Source of the DNA: Nostocales cyanobacterium LEGE 12452
Lineage (GTDB): Bacteria > Cyanobacteriota > Cyanobacteriia > Cyanobacteriales > Nostocaceae
Direction: 5' to 3'
Length of the DNA: 36,537 nt
Assembly: GCA_015206945.1 (NCBI GenBank)
Contig: JADEXV010000056.1
Span: forward strand, 1 to 36,537
Below the pieces are notes generated by a model. It was given only the letters and a program-made list of their open reading frames with translations. It searched no databases and was not told the origin of the DNA. Made by a program: the position numbers and the translations under genes. Positions 7,073-15,778 of this stretch are shown one piece after another. How positions within the stretch are numbered: position 1 is the stretch's first letter; every line of letters starts with the position of its first letter.

Positions 7073-9322
7073 TCACCTTGCCGATGGTAGAGCTTTATGT
7101 TGACGATTTTTAAGAATTGGACGCAAACCGTTGACTCCAGCAACTACGGTTGAGCCATTGTTGACTACTGTTGCAGCTAAGGGGTTAAGACCAAAGAAAA
7201 CGGCTATTACCATTGCTGCTAGGTTAGGAACAGCAACAAGTCCTGTGTTTTGCCGAATCAATTGCTTGGCTTGACGAGCGATCGCGATCGCTTCTAATAA
7301 ACCATGCAAGTCATTCTGCATCAACACTAAGTCTGCTGTCTCGCGGGCTATCTCAGAACTGTTGGCGAAGGATACAGAAACATCAGCGTAGGCTAAAGCT
7401 GGGGAATCGTTGATCCCATCACCTACAAATGCAACTGTCTTACCTTGTTCGTGCAGTTGGCGGACAACTGTTGCCTTTTGTTCTGGAAAAGCTTCTGCGT
7501 GAGTATGCGTTGGCAAAATACCAAGTTCAGCAGCTACAGCAGTAGCCGTTCGCTTGTTATCGCCGGTTAGCATGTGAATCTCTACACCTTCGACTGTCGA
7601 AAGTGCTGTGATGACTTCCCGGCTTTCGGGACGGAGAAGGTCACTATATTTAATAATACCTTGAAGTTGACCGTTGCTAGCTACATAAATCGCTGAATTT
7701 GGAGATTTTTGGTGGCCATTTAACGCTTCGGTGTCAATGCCACTGGTACGCAAAAAGCGATCGCTCCCAACGAAAACTGTCTCTCCATCAATCTGAGCTT
7801 GCACGCCCAAACCTAGTTGATAATCCCACTTGCTACGCGGCAATATTTCCACTTGCTCTGCTTGGGCATAGCGAACAATTGCTTCTGCTACTGGATGAGT
7901 TAAACGTTGTTCGGCGGCTGCTGCTAATTCCAACACTCGTAATCTTGAGGTTGCTGGATTGAGACTTTCCACGCTGACAACATCGACTTCTCCCTTAGTC
8001 AGCGTCCCCGTTTTATCAAAAACTATGGTATCAACTTCTGCTAGTTGTTCTAACGCCCGTCCACTACGGATGAGAATCCCCCGTCGGGCAGCATAAGTTA
8101 ATGCTGCTAAAACTGTTGTGGGGACAGAGACTCGAATCCCTGTAGCAAAGTCTAGAGTTAAAACGCTGGCTGCCCGTGAAGGGTTGCGGGTTGCGGCAAA
8201 TACTGCCCCACCAAGTAGCAAAGTTGGCACAACAGCTTTTTGAGCAAATTTCGTGGCATAATTCTCCATCCGCGTATCGTGGACAGGCGCTTCTTGCATT
8301 AACTTAATGCTCTGTCCGGCGCGGGTATCATTGCCTATCCATTCTGCAAGAATATAAATTCGTCCTTCTCGTACCAGGGTTGAAGCGAAAACTGGTTGTC
8401 CCTTTTTCTTCAAGACTGGCATCGACTCGCCAGTTAATTTCTGCTCATCTAGCAGGGCTTTACCTCGCAAAATGCTACCATCAACCGGCACTTGTTCACC
8501 AGGGTAAACAATCACTGTATCGCCACGCTGCACATCTTGAATGGGAATTTGTTGCTTGTCGCCATTACGTTCTACCCAGACAAATTGCCCTAGAGAACTA
8601 AGTAAATCTAGAGTTTGTTGAGCAGAAGAACGAGCCGTGCGATCGCGGATATTTTCGCCTACCTCAATTAAACCGAGCATCAGCGATGGTGTGAGAAATT
8701 GCCCTTGGAAGGTAGTAATAGCGATCGCCATAAAATCCAAAAAGTCAATATTCAATTTTCGCTCTACCCTAATACCTTCCCAGGCTCGTTGGACAACCGG
8801 TAGTGTAGCAATGGCGATGGGAAGCACTACTATCAAAGGCGGGATCGATAATCCTAACGGCCCTCCTAGTACTGCTAAAGTAGTGGCAACGGCGGAGAGT
8901 TGTAAACCTGGCCAAGATGGCTCTTTTTCAGTTTCCGATGATGTAGAGTTTTTCAGAACTACTACCTCACTAGCAGCCTGAATCAAATCGTGAAGGTGCG
9001 ATCGCATCTTCGCATCGGAAACTTTATCAGATTTATAAGTAACTGCAACTGACATTGCCGCAGGCTTGACACGGACATTCTTCACCAGCGCATCTGCTGA
9101 CAACAATACTTCCAGACGCTTGGCATAATCGGCATCACAGCGTAAACGAGGTAGGCGAAACCTTACTCTTCCTGGAGTTGTATGGACAATGCTGTAGGTA
9201 ACGTTGGGTAACTCTCCTTGAGAGTGTCCATTAGTCTCAATTAAAGAAACTTTTCTATTCCCTTCCAACACAGTGAATTGAGATTTTGGGGGTGATGGTA
9301 GTTGCAGTGCTACTTTTGCCAT
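7073..9322 (-). CDS. P1B-like P-type ATPase with N-terminal HMA_2-like domain, CPC absent
   Basis: This 749-residue ATPase has an HMA_2-like domain at about 41-120 (YSIVHTTPGRVRFRLP), then membrane helices, the actuator motif TGES (297-300), the phosphorylation site DKTGT (436-440, Asp436), the P1B-type HP dipeptide (476-477), TGDN (586-589) and GDGIND (634-639). Catalytic motifs are therefore complete. The membrane site that is CPC in classical P1B pumps reads DFATGIRVSVP (391-401). The whole protein contains one cysteine, at 62, in LRCDADY. A soft-metal thiolate path is thus unlikely, and the transported ion cannot be named; calling it a Cu, Zn or Cd pump would be unsupported. It lies in a co-directional run with two HMA_2 genes upstream and DUF5132 downstream. 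Confidence 0.93.
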   Translation of the reverse strand: MAKVALQLPSPPKSQFTVLEGNRKVSLIETNGHSQGELPNVTYSIVHTTPGRVRFRLPRLRCDADYAKRLEVLLSADALVKNVRVKPAAMSVAVTYKSDKVSDAKMRSHLHDLIQAASEVVVLKNSTSSETEKEPSWPGLQLSAVATTLAVLGGPLGLSIPPLIVVLPIAIATLPVVQRAWEGIRVERKLNIDFLDFMAIAITTFQGQFLTPSLMLGLIEVGENIRDRTARSSAQQTLDLLSSLGQFVWVERNGDKQQIPIQDVQRGDTVIVYPGEQVPVDGSILRGKALLDEQKLTGESMPVLKKKGQPVFASTLVREGRIYILAEWIGNDTRAGQSIKLMQEAPVHDTRMENYATKFAQKAVVPTLLLGGAVFAATRNPSRAASVLTLDFATGIRVSVPTTVLAALTYAARRGILIRSGRALEQLAEVDTIVFDKTGTLTKGEVDVVSVESLNPATSRLRVLELAAAAEQRLTHPVAEAIVRYAQAEQVEILPRSKWDYQLGLGVQAQIDGETVFVGSDRFLRTSGIDTEALNGHQKSPNSAIYVASNGQLQGIIKYSDLLRPESREVITALSTVEGVEIHMLTGDNKRTATAVAAELGILPTHTHAEAFPEQKATVVRQLHEQGKTVAFVGDGINDSPALAYADVSVSFANSSEIARETADLVLMQNDLHGLLEAIAIARQAKQLIRQNTGLVAVPNLAAMVIAVFFGLNPLAATVVNNGSTVVAGVNGLRPILKNRQHKALPSAR

Positions 9323-9462
9323 TACTTGTCTTTAATCCAATAATTGTTACACTTCGATAAAAATCAGGCTCTTTACTGAGATAAAGAGAGTAAATTAGCC
9401 ACCAATCCTACGAGATTGATTAGCTATCAATTTGGTTATTTGTCATTAGCTGGATTCGTTAG

Positions 9463-10299
9463 TTAACTTATTGCTGTGGCGGGATCATTGGCGGATTCAA
9501 TTAGATTGGCTAGATGAGATATTGGTGTTGACAAAAAGCTTTGTACTCGCTTCTGAGAATTCTGCATCATCCCAGTTTTATAGGTAATGACAACTGATCT
9601 CGCAGCGCTATTGACTCGCTCACTTGTAACTGTAGAATCTGATTTGAGTAATGTCTTTAACCGTTGGACATATTTTGGATCGCAGGCAATTCGAGGCACA
9701 CGAAATCTTACTCTTCCGGGAATTGCATGAGCAATGCTATAAGCTACTTTTGCAGGTTTTTTTGGTTGTTGAATTACAGAATTCGAGGACACCGAATTGC
9801 TTTTAGTCTTAGAGACTGACGCATCCACAGAAGGTAAGGAGAATGTTGCTGATTTCTGCTTCTCTGCTGGGATTTTTGGCTTTCTATCCTGCTTGTCTTC
9901 TGTCGTCACCGCAGTTGAGCATGGTTTTAATTGATTTACAGATGCGGATACCACTTCTGGATTACCAGCCAACTGAATTAAATTAGCCAAGTGCGATCGC
10001 ATCTCAACATCTGACATTACATCAGATTTATAGGTAATAGCAATTGACCCTAGCATCGTAGTGTTGACTTGCTGATTGATTACCAAAGACTCATTGGCAA
10101 GCAACGCGAGAAGACGTTGCACATATTTTTCATCTTCGCTAATTTGAGGTATGCAAAACGCTACTTGTCCGGGAAATGCACAAATAATGCTATATGCTAC
10201 CCTTGCAGGCGGCGTTACTGGGCAATTAGTCTTGTCTGTGACTGTATGCTCTTGTTTTTTGTCTAAATTTGCTGCCGTTTCTAAATTTAAACCAGTCAT
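9463..10299 (-). CDS. Tandem HMA_2-like domain protein, 278 aa
   Basis: A strong GGAGG site lies seven bases before the ATG at 10299. The protein has two HMA_2-like domains joined by a Ser/Lys/Pro-rich linker. Domain 1 (about 33-112) reads YSIICAFPGQVAFCIP and has lost the Arg pair of the loop. Domain 2 (about 185-262) reads YSIAHAIPGRVRFRVP and keeps it. Both end in a helix like HLANLIQLA or HLANLIESA. The cysteines are isolated and no CxxC is present. There is no membrane segment, so it is likely a soluble chaperone-like or regulatory partner of the neighbouring ATPase. It starts 38 bp after the upstream HMA_2 gene and ends 140 bp before the ATPase, on the same strand. Confidence 0.85.
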   Translation of the reverse strand: MTGLNLETAANLDKKQEHTVTDKTNCPVTPPARVAYSIICAFPGQVAFCIPQISEDEKYVQRLLALLANESLVINQQVNTTMLGSIAITYKSDVMSDVEMRSHLANLIQLAGNPEVVSASVNQLKPCSTAVTTEDKQDRKPKIPAEKQKSATFSLPSVDASVSKTKSNSVSSNSVIQQPKKPAKVAYSIAHAIPGRVRFRVPRIACDPKYVQRLKTLLKSDSTVTSERVNSAARSVVITYKTGMMQNSQKRVQSFLSTPISHLANLIESANDPATAIS

Positions 10300-10337
10300 A
10301 ATTGCCCTCCAGTATTCCGCAATTTGAAACTGTATAT

Positions 10338-11555
10338 TTAAGTTCCCAAGGGTAAGTTCGCCATCATACCTAATGAAAAAGACATCGCAGGCGATTTTAG
10401 GCTACTCCACAGACTGGATAACTCTGGAGTTGTTTGGTTTGCAGTTGTTGAGTTGATAACTTCAGCAGTCTGAGTAACCTGATTACTATGATTTAGCGTT
10501 GTTGCGTCTGTAACTTCAGTTGTCTGAGTAATAGGATTAGTATGATTTATCGTTGTTACGTCTGTAATTTCGGGAGTCTGACTAACTTCTTCTAGGGGTT
10601 GTTTCGCCGTTGTTATCCCTACTGTTGGTGGGTTTGTCTCTAATGCTAATTCCATTAGATTCACCCAATAAGATAATGGAATCTCACGAGACTGATAAGC
10701 GATCGCGATCGATGCTGCACCAAAATTCACACGCACACTTGTAACTTGAGCATCGGTTTTCACTATTCTCTCAAGCCGCCGCCCATAGGCTCGATCTTGG
10801 GCGATTTTTGGCACATTCAACCGAATACGTCCGGGAATTTGATGAACTACGCTGTAGTCAATCTTTGCAGGTGCTACCACCTTGCTATTTTCTTGTTGGA
10901 TAGTAGATTCGGATATATCGCTTTTTATCGCCGAACTGGTGTGATTACCTTCGTTCTTTTCTGATGTCGGAACTTGAGAGCCAAGATAACCAATTACACC
11001 ACGGGTTGCATCCGCCGCAATCATATAAACTGGAATCGAAACCCAGCCATGAATTCCCAAACCTCCAGTTACCGCCAAACCTGTCATCATCGGAATTAAG
11101 GAAATACCTTGCTCTTTCCAAAATGAAGGCGATTTCCAAGCTGCAAAGGGATCGGTCTTGCTAGGTGAATCAGACGAATCCTGCGGCTGTTGGATCTTAA
11201 GATCGGATTTTAGCGCCAAAATTTGCGGTAATGATAGCTTATCTTCATCAAAATTAACTACCAAACTACCCGTTTGCTCATTCACGGCAACTTCCCTCAC
11301 TCCTTCTATGGAGCGTAAATCTTGGGCTATGTTGTCTAATATCGAGTTAAGACTACTGTCAGTGGTACGGAGTCGCACGCGCCCGGTAGTTACATGAACT
11401 ATTTGCAAGGCACCTGAAGGCTGTAACTCCGTTGACTCTGCCATCGCTTTAGTTGTATGATGCTTAACTTTATTACTTTGTTGTGTAGAAATTAAGTCAG
11501 ATGATATTTTACCTGACAGACTTAATTTTTCGTGATTAATGATACTTTTAGTCAT
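10338..11555 (-). CDS. Two-domain HMA_2-like membrane protein with Thr/Asn repeat tail
   Basis: I place the start at the ATG at 11555 (405 residues), just after GAGGA; a TTG at 11579 is the alternative but falls next to the repeat operator. Domain 1 (about 47-120) reads LQIVHVTTGRVRLRTT. A hydrophobic region follows (GISLIPMMTGLAVTGGLG and WVSIPVYMIAADATRG), giving one or two membrane segments. Domain 2 (about 225-300) reads YSVVHQIPGRIRLNVP. The last 100 residues hold an approximately 19-residue repeat (TEVTDATTLNHSNQVTQ type, about 2.5 copies), then a short Met/Leu-rich end. No cysteine pair exists. It is the first gene of the minus-strand run leading to the ATPase and should mark its promoter. 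Confidence 0.83.
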   Translation of the reverse strand: MTKSIINHEKLSLSGKISSDLISTQQSNKVKHHTTKAMAESTELQPSGALQIVHVTTGRVRLRTTDSSLNSILDNIAQDLRSIEGVREVAVNEQTGSLVVNFDEDKLSLPQILALKSDLKIQQPQDSSDSPSKTDPFAAWKSPSFWKEQGISLIPMMTGLAVTGGLGIHGWVSIPVYMIAADATRGVIGYLGSQVPTSEKNEGNHTSSAIKSDISESTIQQENSKVVAPAKIDYSVVHQIPGRIRLNVPKIAQDRAYGRRLERIVKTDAQVTSVRVNFGAASIAIAYQSREIPLSYWVNLMELALETNPPTVGITTAKQPLEEVSQTPEITDVTTINHTNPITQTTEVTDATTLNHSNQVTQTAEVINSTTANQTTPELSSLWSSLKSPAMSFSLGMMANLPLGT

Positions 11556-11588
11556 TTCCTCGATTACCCAATAGCTCAATCAAGCAAT

Positions 11589-11618
11589 AGGTTAACAATA
11601 GATTAACAACAGGTTAAC
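11589..11618 (-). promoter_or_regulatory. Three 11-bp-spaced TTAACCT repeats, Pho-box-like
   Basis: Read on the minus strand, GTTAACCT, GTTAATCT and GTTAACCT are spaced exactly 11 bp apart (plus-strand units 11611-11618, 11600-11607 and 11589-11596). Cyanobacterial Pho boxes are described as tandem 8-bp PyTTAAPyPy(T/A) units with 3-bp spacers, and this differs only in the first base of each unit. The repeats end 34 bp before the ATG at 11555, so they would control the HMA_2/ATPase run. That distance leaves little room for a -10 box and leader, so another regulator or a repressor site is possible. Confidence 0.5.
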
Positions 11619-11751
11619 TTTAACACGTAGTTTGGAGGTTAAATCTATTTCTTGCGGATTATTTTCTATTAAAACTTATTAAGATTTGCTGTTCATATTC
11701 TTGTTTAGTAAATACGTATAAAGTAAGTAAACCAAAAAGTTTTGTAAGGAT

Positions 11752-12123
11752 TCAGGTCAAATAGTTAGGAAGTAGAGACGGGCAAAACTGATAATTAATA
11801 GCATCCGCCAGTAGTGCTTGTACGAATGGCACTAAGAAAAGATGAAACCTTTGCCAGGACAGGGTGTCGGGGGTAGGGTGTCGGGTGTAGGAAAAAATTA
11901 AGAAAAGTAGAAAACTTGTACTGACATTAATTAACTTCTTCCTCACTACACCCGACACCCAACACCCCACACACAAAAGCCTTATGAATAATGGATTTGC
12001 CCTTATCTTAGTGCCATTCAGTGCTTGTACAAAGAAATCAATCACAGCGGCGACGGGGTGTAGCAGGAGCCTTGACAACTCGATTGGTACAAGAGGCATA
12101 GGCGTGACAGTAGCTTTACTCAT
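11752..12123 (-). pseudogene. Small hypothetical ORF (about 54 codons) interrupted in frame by a MITE
   Basis: The open frame encodes 123 residues, but the middle is the MITE at 11824-12019. Removing the element and one copy of its 11-bp target duplication takes out 207 bp, exactly 69 codons, and rejoins a 54-residue frame. That frame starts MSKATVTPMPLVPIEL, runs through AAVIDFFVQAL and ends SLLPNYLT. It has no clear ribosome-binding site and no family I recognise, so even the ancestral ORF may not be a gene. An in-frame TAG lies ten codons upstream of the ATG. Confidence 0.3.
11824..12019. mobile_element. 196-bp MITE with 18-bp inverted ends and 11-bp target duplication
   Basis: The ends are GAATGGCACTAAGAAAAG (11824-11841) and the reverse complement of 12002-12019, matching at 17 of 18 bases. 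Identical 11-bp sequences AGTGCTTGTAC flank the element directly at 11813-11823 and 12020-12030, a clear target-site duplication. Internally GGGTGTCGGGTGTAG (11876-11890) pairs perfectly with 11946-11960. It encodes no transposase, so it must have moved in trans. An 11-bp duplication fits the IS4 group best; that assignment is inference. Confidence 0.85.
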
Positions 12124-12769
12124 GGCAGCACATGAAGCAGAGGAGCGGATCTATACAGGCGCTGGTTTCTCTACGGCGAAATTTTGCATATTTCGCTCCC
12201 AATACTCAGTAAATAATTAGTTTGCAATACTTAATGTTTGAAAAACTAATTATTAGTTTTTCGTGTTATTGTGATTTCCAGCACATCTTTTTTTGTATTT
12301 ATTGTGTAGGCTCTATCTGGTAAGTAAAATTACTAGATAAATTTATGGTGATTAGAGCGCCAAGCAGCAGAATTCCTAATTCTGCTGTGATATTGACCTG
12401 ACTTACAGTTCGGTTATTTGATTTTTGAGCAATTAGTAGGTAACTGAACGGCAAGTTACTAGAAAAGCTTTGCATAACTACATTCAGTGTCTAGAAGAGG
12501 TGAATGCCTGAATGGCTGACACTAATACTTGAAAGTTTTACGGAGAAAAGATTTTATCGATATGCCATCCAAGGATTTTTTGGACGTATATCAGTGGTTA
12601 AAACTATGATGCTCTCGTATTTTCATCAGCACTTGCCACTTAATTATGTGGGTTCGATCAAAATGTGTGATGCATTCGAGCAGTTAGGAATTGCCAACCT
12701 TTTGTAGCAGCAGTAATCATAACTGGCGACAAGACGTTCCGCTAACGCACTATAAGAAAAGAAAAATAT
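12031..12769. other. Intergenic region upstream of the monooxygenase cluster
   Basis: Apart from the first 93 bp (N-terminal part of the MITE-interrupted ORF) I see no gene. Two hairpins stand out: GCGAAAT/ATTTCGC at 12176-12196, and a perfect 10-bp stem CAGCAGAATT (12365-12374) with AATTCTGCTG (12378-12387) around a 3-nt loop, without a T-run. A 67-codon plus-strand ORF at 12504 has no ribosome-binding site or recognisable content. The promoter of the downstream cluster should be here, but I cannot place it. Confidence 0.5.
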
Positions 12770-14134
12770 ATGAGTACAACACGCAAGTTTCGTTTAGGTG
12801 CATTCATTCAAGCTACCGGACATCATGTCTCTGCTTGGCGACACCCCGATTCACAAGCAGATGCAGGGCTGAATTTCGAGCATTATAAGGAAATTACCCA
12901 GACCGCCGAACGCGGCTTATTCGATGCAGTTTTCCTGGCAGATAGTCCAGGAGTCTGGGGCGGCGCTCCAGAAACTCAGCATCGCAATGGTAAAATTGCC
13001 CATTTTGAGCCTGTCACCCTCTTCTCGGCCTTATCCTCTGTAACCCAAAACATCGGCTTCATTTCCACCGCCTCGACTACTTATGAAGAACCCTATACCC
13101 TGGCACGTAAGTTTGCCTCGTTGGACTATTTGAGTAAGGGCCGGGCGGGGTGGAATGTAGTGACTACAGGCAATGAGAATGCTGCACGTAACTTCGGACT
13201 TGAGCATCACCCCGAACATAGCCAGCGTTATGAACGAGCTGAAGAGTTTGTGGAAGTGGTGAAAGGTCTATGGGATAGTTGGGAAGACGATGCTTTCATC
13301 CGTGACAAAGAGTCTGGGGTCTATTTCGATCCGGATAAACTGCATACATTGAATCACAAGGGCAAATATTTCTCTGTAAAAGGCCCTTTAAACGTTGGTC
13401 GTCCGCCCCAAGGTTATCCGGTAATTGTTCAGGCTGGAGCCTCCGAATCAGGACGGGACTTAGCTGCACGCACTGCCGAGGTGATTTTCACCGCCAATCA
13501 AACCCTAGCCGATGCCCAAGAGTTTTATGCTGATGTCAAAGGTAGGCTAGCACAATATGGGCGATCGCCAGACGATCTCAAAATCATGCCTGGTGCTTTC
13601 CCAATCATTGGCCGTACCGAATCAGAAGCTCAAGAAAAATACGAATTCTTGCAATCGTTAATCCATCCCGATGTGGCCTGGGGGATTTTAAAGAACTATT
13701 ACAAGGGTGTGGATTTGTCGAAATATTCTTTAGATGATGTGGCTCCCGAACTACCCAGCGACACCAACACTAACAAAAGTCGTCTCAAACTAGTTAGAGA
13801 TTTGGCTACTCGTGGAACTCTCACATTACGCCAGTTGTATCTCTCTCTTGCTACCGCACGAGGTCATCGCACCATACTTGGTACTCCCGAAACTATTGCC
13901 GACCAGCTAGAAGAATGGTTCAACAACGGTGCAGCAGATGGCTTTAATATCATGCCGCCAATCCTTCCCACAGGATTGGATGAATTCGTTAATCTAGTTG
14001 TTCCTGTCCTCCAAAAACGCGGACTGTTCCGTACTGAATACGAAGGCAGTACCTTGCGTGAAAACCTGGGATTGCGTCGTCCGACGAATCGTTTTGTCGC
14101 TAAACAGCTAGATGAAAGATTGGTGTTGGCGTAA
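12770..14134 (+). CDS. FMN-dependent monooxygenase, NtaA/SnaA/DszA family, copy 1
   Basis: The 454-residue protein has the full length of the NtaA/SnaA/DszA branch of the luciferase-like monooxygenases. These TIM-barrel enzymes use FMNH2 from a separate reductase to oxidise substrates such as nitrilotriacetate, sulfones and sulfonates. Visible family marks are the N-terminal LGAFIQATGHHxxAWRHP, GLFDAVFLADSP, FISTASTTYEEPYTLARKFASLD, GRAGWNVVTTGNENAARNFG, and YPVIVQAGASESGRDLAA. The substrate is not readable; the SsuA-like protein downstream points to an organosulfur compound. No flavin reductase is encoded nearby. It is followed after 74 bp by a near duplicate, and about 25 bp of leader sequence is shared between the two. 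Confidence 0.92.
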   Translation: MSTTRKFRLGAFIQATGHHVSAWRHPDSQADAGLNFEHYKEITQTAERGLFDAVFLADSPGVWGGAPETQHRNGKIAHFEPVTLFSALSSVTQNIGFISTASTTYEEPYTLARKFASLDYLSKGRAGWNVVTTGNENAARNFGLEHHPEHSQRYERAEEFVEVVKGLWDSWEDDAFIRDKESGVYFDPDKLHTLNHKGKYFSVKGPLNVGRPPQGYPVIVQAGASESGRDLAARTAEVIFTANQTLADAQEFYADVKGRLAQYGRSPDDLKIMPGAFPIIGRTESEAQEKYEFLQSLIHPDVAWGILKNYYKGVDLSKYSLDDVAPELPSDTNTNKSRLKLVRDLATRGTLTLRQLYLSLATARGHRTILGTPETIADQLEEWFNNGAADGFNIMPPILPTGLDEFVNLVVPVLQKRGLFRTEYEGSTLRENLGLRRPTNRFVAKQLDERLVLA

Positions 14135-14208
14135 ATGACTTTTCATATCTGCACTGTGCTGAAGCAGAGATGAAAAGCAATTAACTATCGCACTGTAGAA
14201 AAAAAGAT

Positions 14209-15576
14209 ATGAGTACAACACGCAAGCTTCGTTTAGGTGCATTCATTCAAGCTACCGGCCACCACATCGCCGCTTGGCGTCACCCCAATTCACAAGCAGA
14301 TGCTGGGCTAAATTTCGAGCATTACAAGGAAATTACCCAAACTGCCGAGCGCGGCTTGTTCGATGCAGTTTTCCTAGCCGATAGCCCCAGCCTACAAGAC
14401 AATGGTGAACCGGAGGTGCTAAAGCGCAACGGCAAATTAGCTAAGTTTGAGCCAGTGACACTATTTTCTGCACTGGCCCCATTAACCAAACACATTGGCT
14501 TTGTTGCTACCGCTTCGACCACTTATGAAGAACCCTACACCCTTGCACGTAAGTTTGCCTCACTAGACTATCTGAGTAACGGTAGAGCAGCGTGGAATGT
14601 AGTCACCACAGGTAATGAGAATGCCGCAGGTAATTTCGGTCGTGATGAGCATCTAGAGCATAGCCAGCGCTATGAACGCGCCGAAGAGTTTGTGGAAGTG
14701 GTGAAAGGTCTGTGGGATAGCTGGGAAGATGATGCCTTCATCCGAAACAAAGAATCTGGTGTCTATTTCGACCCAGATAAACTGCATACACTTAACTACA
14801 AAGGCAAACATTTTTCTGTCAAAGGCCCTTTGAATGTTGGTCGTCCGCCTCAAGGTTATCCGGTGATTGTGCAGGCTGGTGCTTCGGAAGTCGGCCGTGA
14901 ACTGGCGGCAAAAACTGCTGAAGTTATTTTTACTGCTAACCAAACACTGGAAGACGGGCAGGAATTTTATGCTGATGTGAAAGGTCGGTTGGCTAAATAT
15001 GGCCGCCAACTGGACGATTTGAAAATCATGCCGGGTGTGTTCCCGGTGATTGGCCGTACTGAAGAAGAAGCTCAGGAAAAATACGAATTCCTGCAATCGC
15101 TAATTCACCCATCGGTGGCATGGGGCTTACTCAAAACGCGTTACAAGGGCATCGATTTATCCGGCTATTCACTCGACGATCTCGCGCCACCTTTGCCCAG
15201 TGATACCAACGGTGGTAAGAGCCGCCTGAAGTTGCTGACGGATCTGCTAAATCGTGGCAATCTCACGCTGCGCCAGTTATATCTCTCTGTCGCTACCGCA
15301 CGGGGTCATCGCACCATAATTGGTAGTCCTGAAAGTATTGCTGACCAGCTAGAAGAATGGTTTATCAACGGTGCAGCAGATGGCTTCAATATTATGCCAC
15401 CAATCCTACCTACAGGATTGGACGACTTCGTTAACTTGGTCATCCCCATCTTGCAGAAACGCGGACTGTTCCGTACCCAATATGAGGGCAGTACTTTGCG
15501 TGAAAATCTCGGATTGCGTCGTCCGGGCAATGGTTTTGCTGCCAAACCAGTGGATAAGAATCTGGTGGTGGCGTAA
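14209..15576 (+). CDS. FMN-dependent monooxygenase, NtaA/SnaA/DszA family, copy 2
   Basis: This 455-residue paralogue aligns with copy 1 from first to last residue. The first 18 amino acids differ at one position (MSTTRKLRLGAFIQATGH), and all core motifs are kept (FVATASTTYEEPYTLARK, GRAAWNVVTTGNENAAGNFG, YPVIVQAGASEVGRELAA). The clearest differences are in the loop after LADSP (LQDNGEPEVLKRN here, GVWGGAPETQHRN in copy 1), which in this family lies near the substrate pocket, and around the LKTRYKGIDLSGY region. This suggests duplication followed by substrate divergence, though that is inference. The ATG follows the same kind of A-rich leader as copy 1. Confidence 0.92.
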   Translation: MSTTRKLRLGAFIQATGHHIAAWRHPNSQADAGLNFEHYKEITQTAERGLFDAVFLADSPSLQDNGEPEVLKRNGKLAKFEPVTLFSALAPLTKHIGFVATASTTYEEPYTLARKFASLDYLSNGRAAWNVVTTGNENAAGNFGRDEHLEHSQRYERAEEFVEVVKGLWDSWEDDAFIRNKESGVYFDPDKLHTLNYKGKHFSVKGPLNVGRPPQGYPVIVQAGASEVGRELAAKTAEVIFTANQTLEDGQEFYADVKGRLAKYGRQLDDLKIMPGVFPVIGRTEEEAQEKYEFLQSLIHPSVAWGLLKTRYKGIDLSGYSLDDLAPPLPSDTNGGKSRLKLLTDLLNRGNLTLRQLYLSVATARGHRTIIGSPESIADQLEEWFINGAADGFNIMPPILPTGLDDFVNLVIPILQKRGLFRTQYEGSTLRENLGLRRPGNGFAAKPVDKNLVVA

Positions 15577-15778
15577 ATGAATTTTTCACTGATGCTTATG
15601 CCATACCTTTTAAATCGTACCTTCTGTAGATCGCCGCCTTACAGAAAATCGTGGGGAGACGCGATTGTGGAGAGAGAGACGCGATAAATCGCCGTCTCTA
15701 CAAAAAATGTATTTGTCAATAGCAGCATTGGATGCTGAAAAAAACCTGTAATTTTTGTGCCGTAGGCAAGGAAAAAAC

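Noticed and set aside
7073..9322. Copper or zinc exporter (CopA/ZntA) assignment
   Set aside because: CPC and CxxC are both absent and there is only one cysteine, so the usual metal assignment is not supported.
12504..12707. 67-codon ORF before the monooxygenase genes
   Set aside because: No ribosome-binding site, no recognisable domain and weak codon character.
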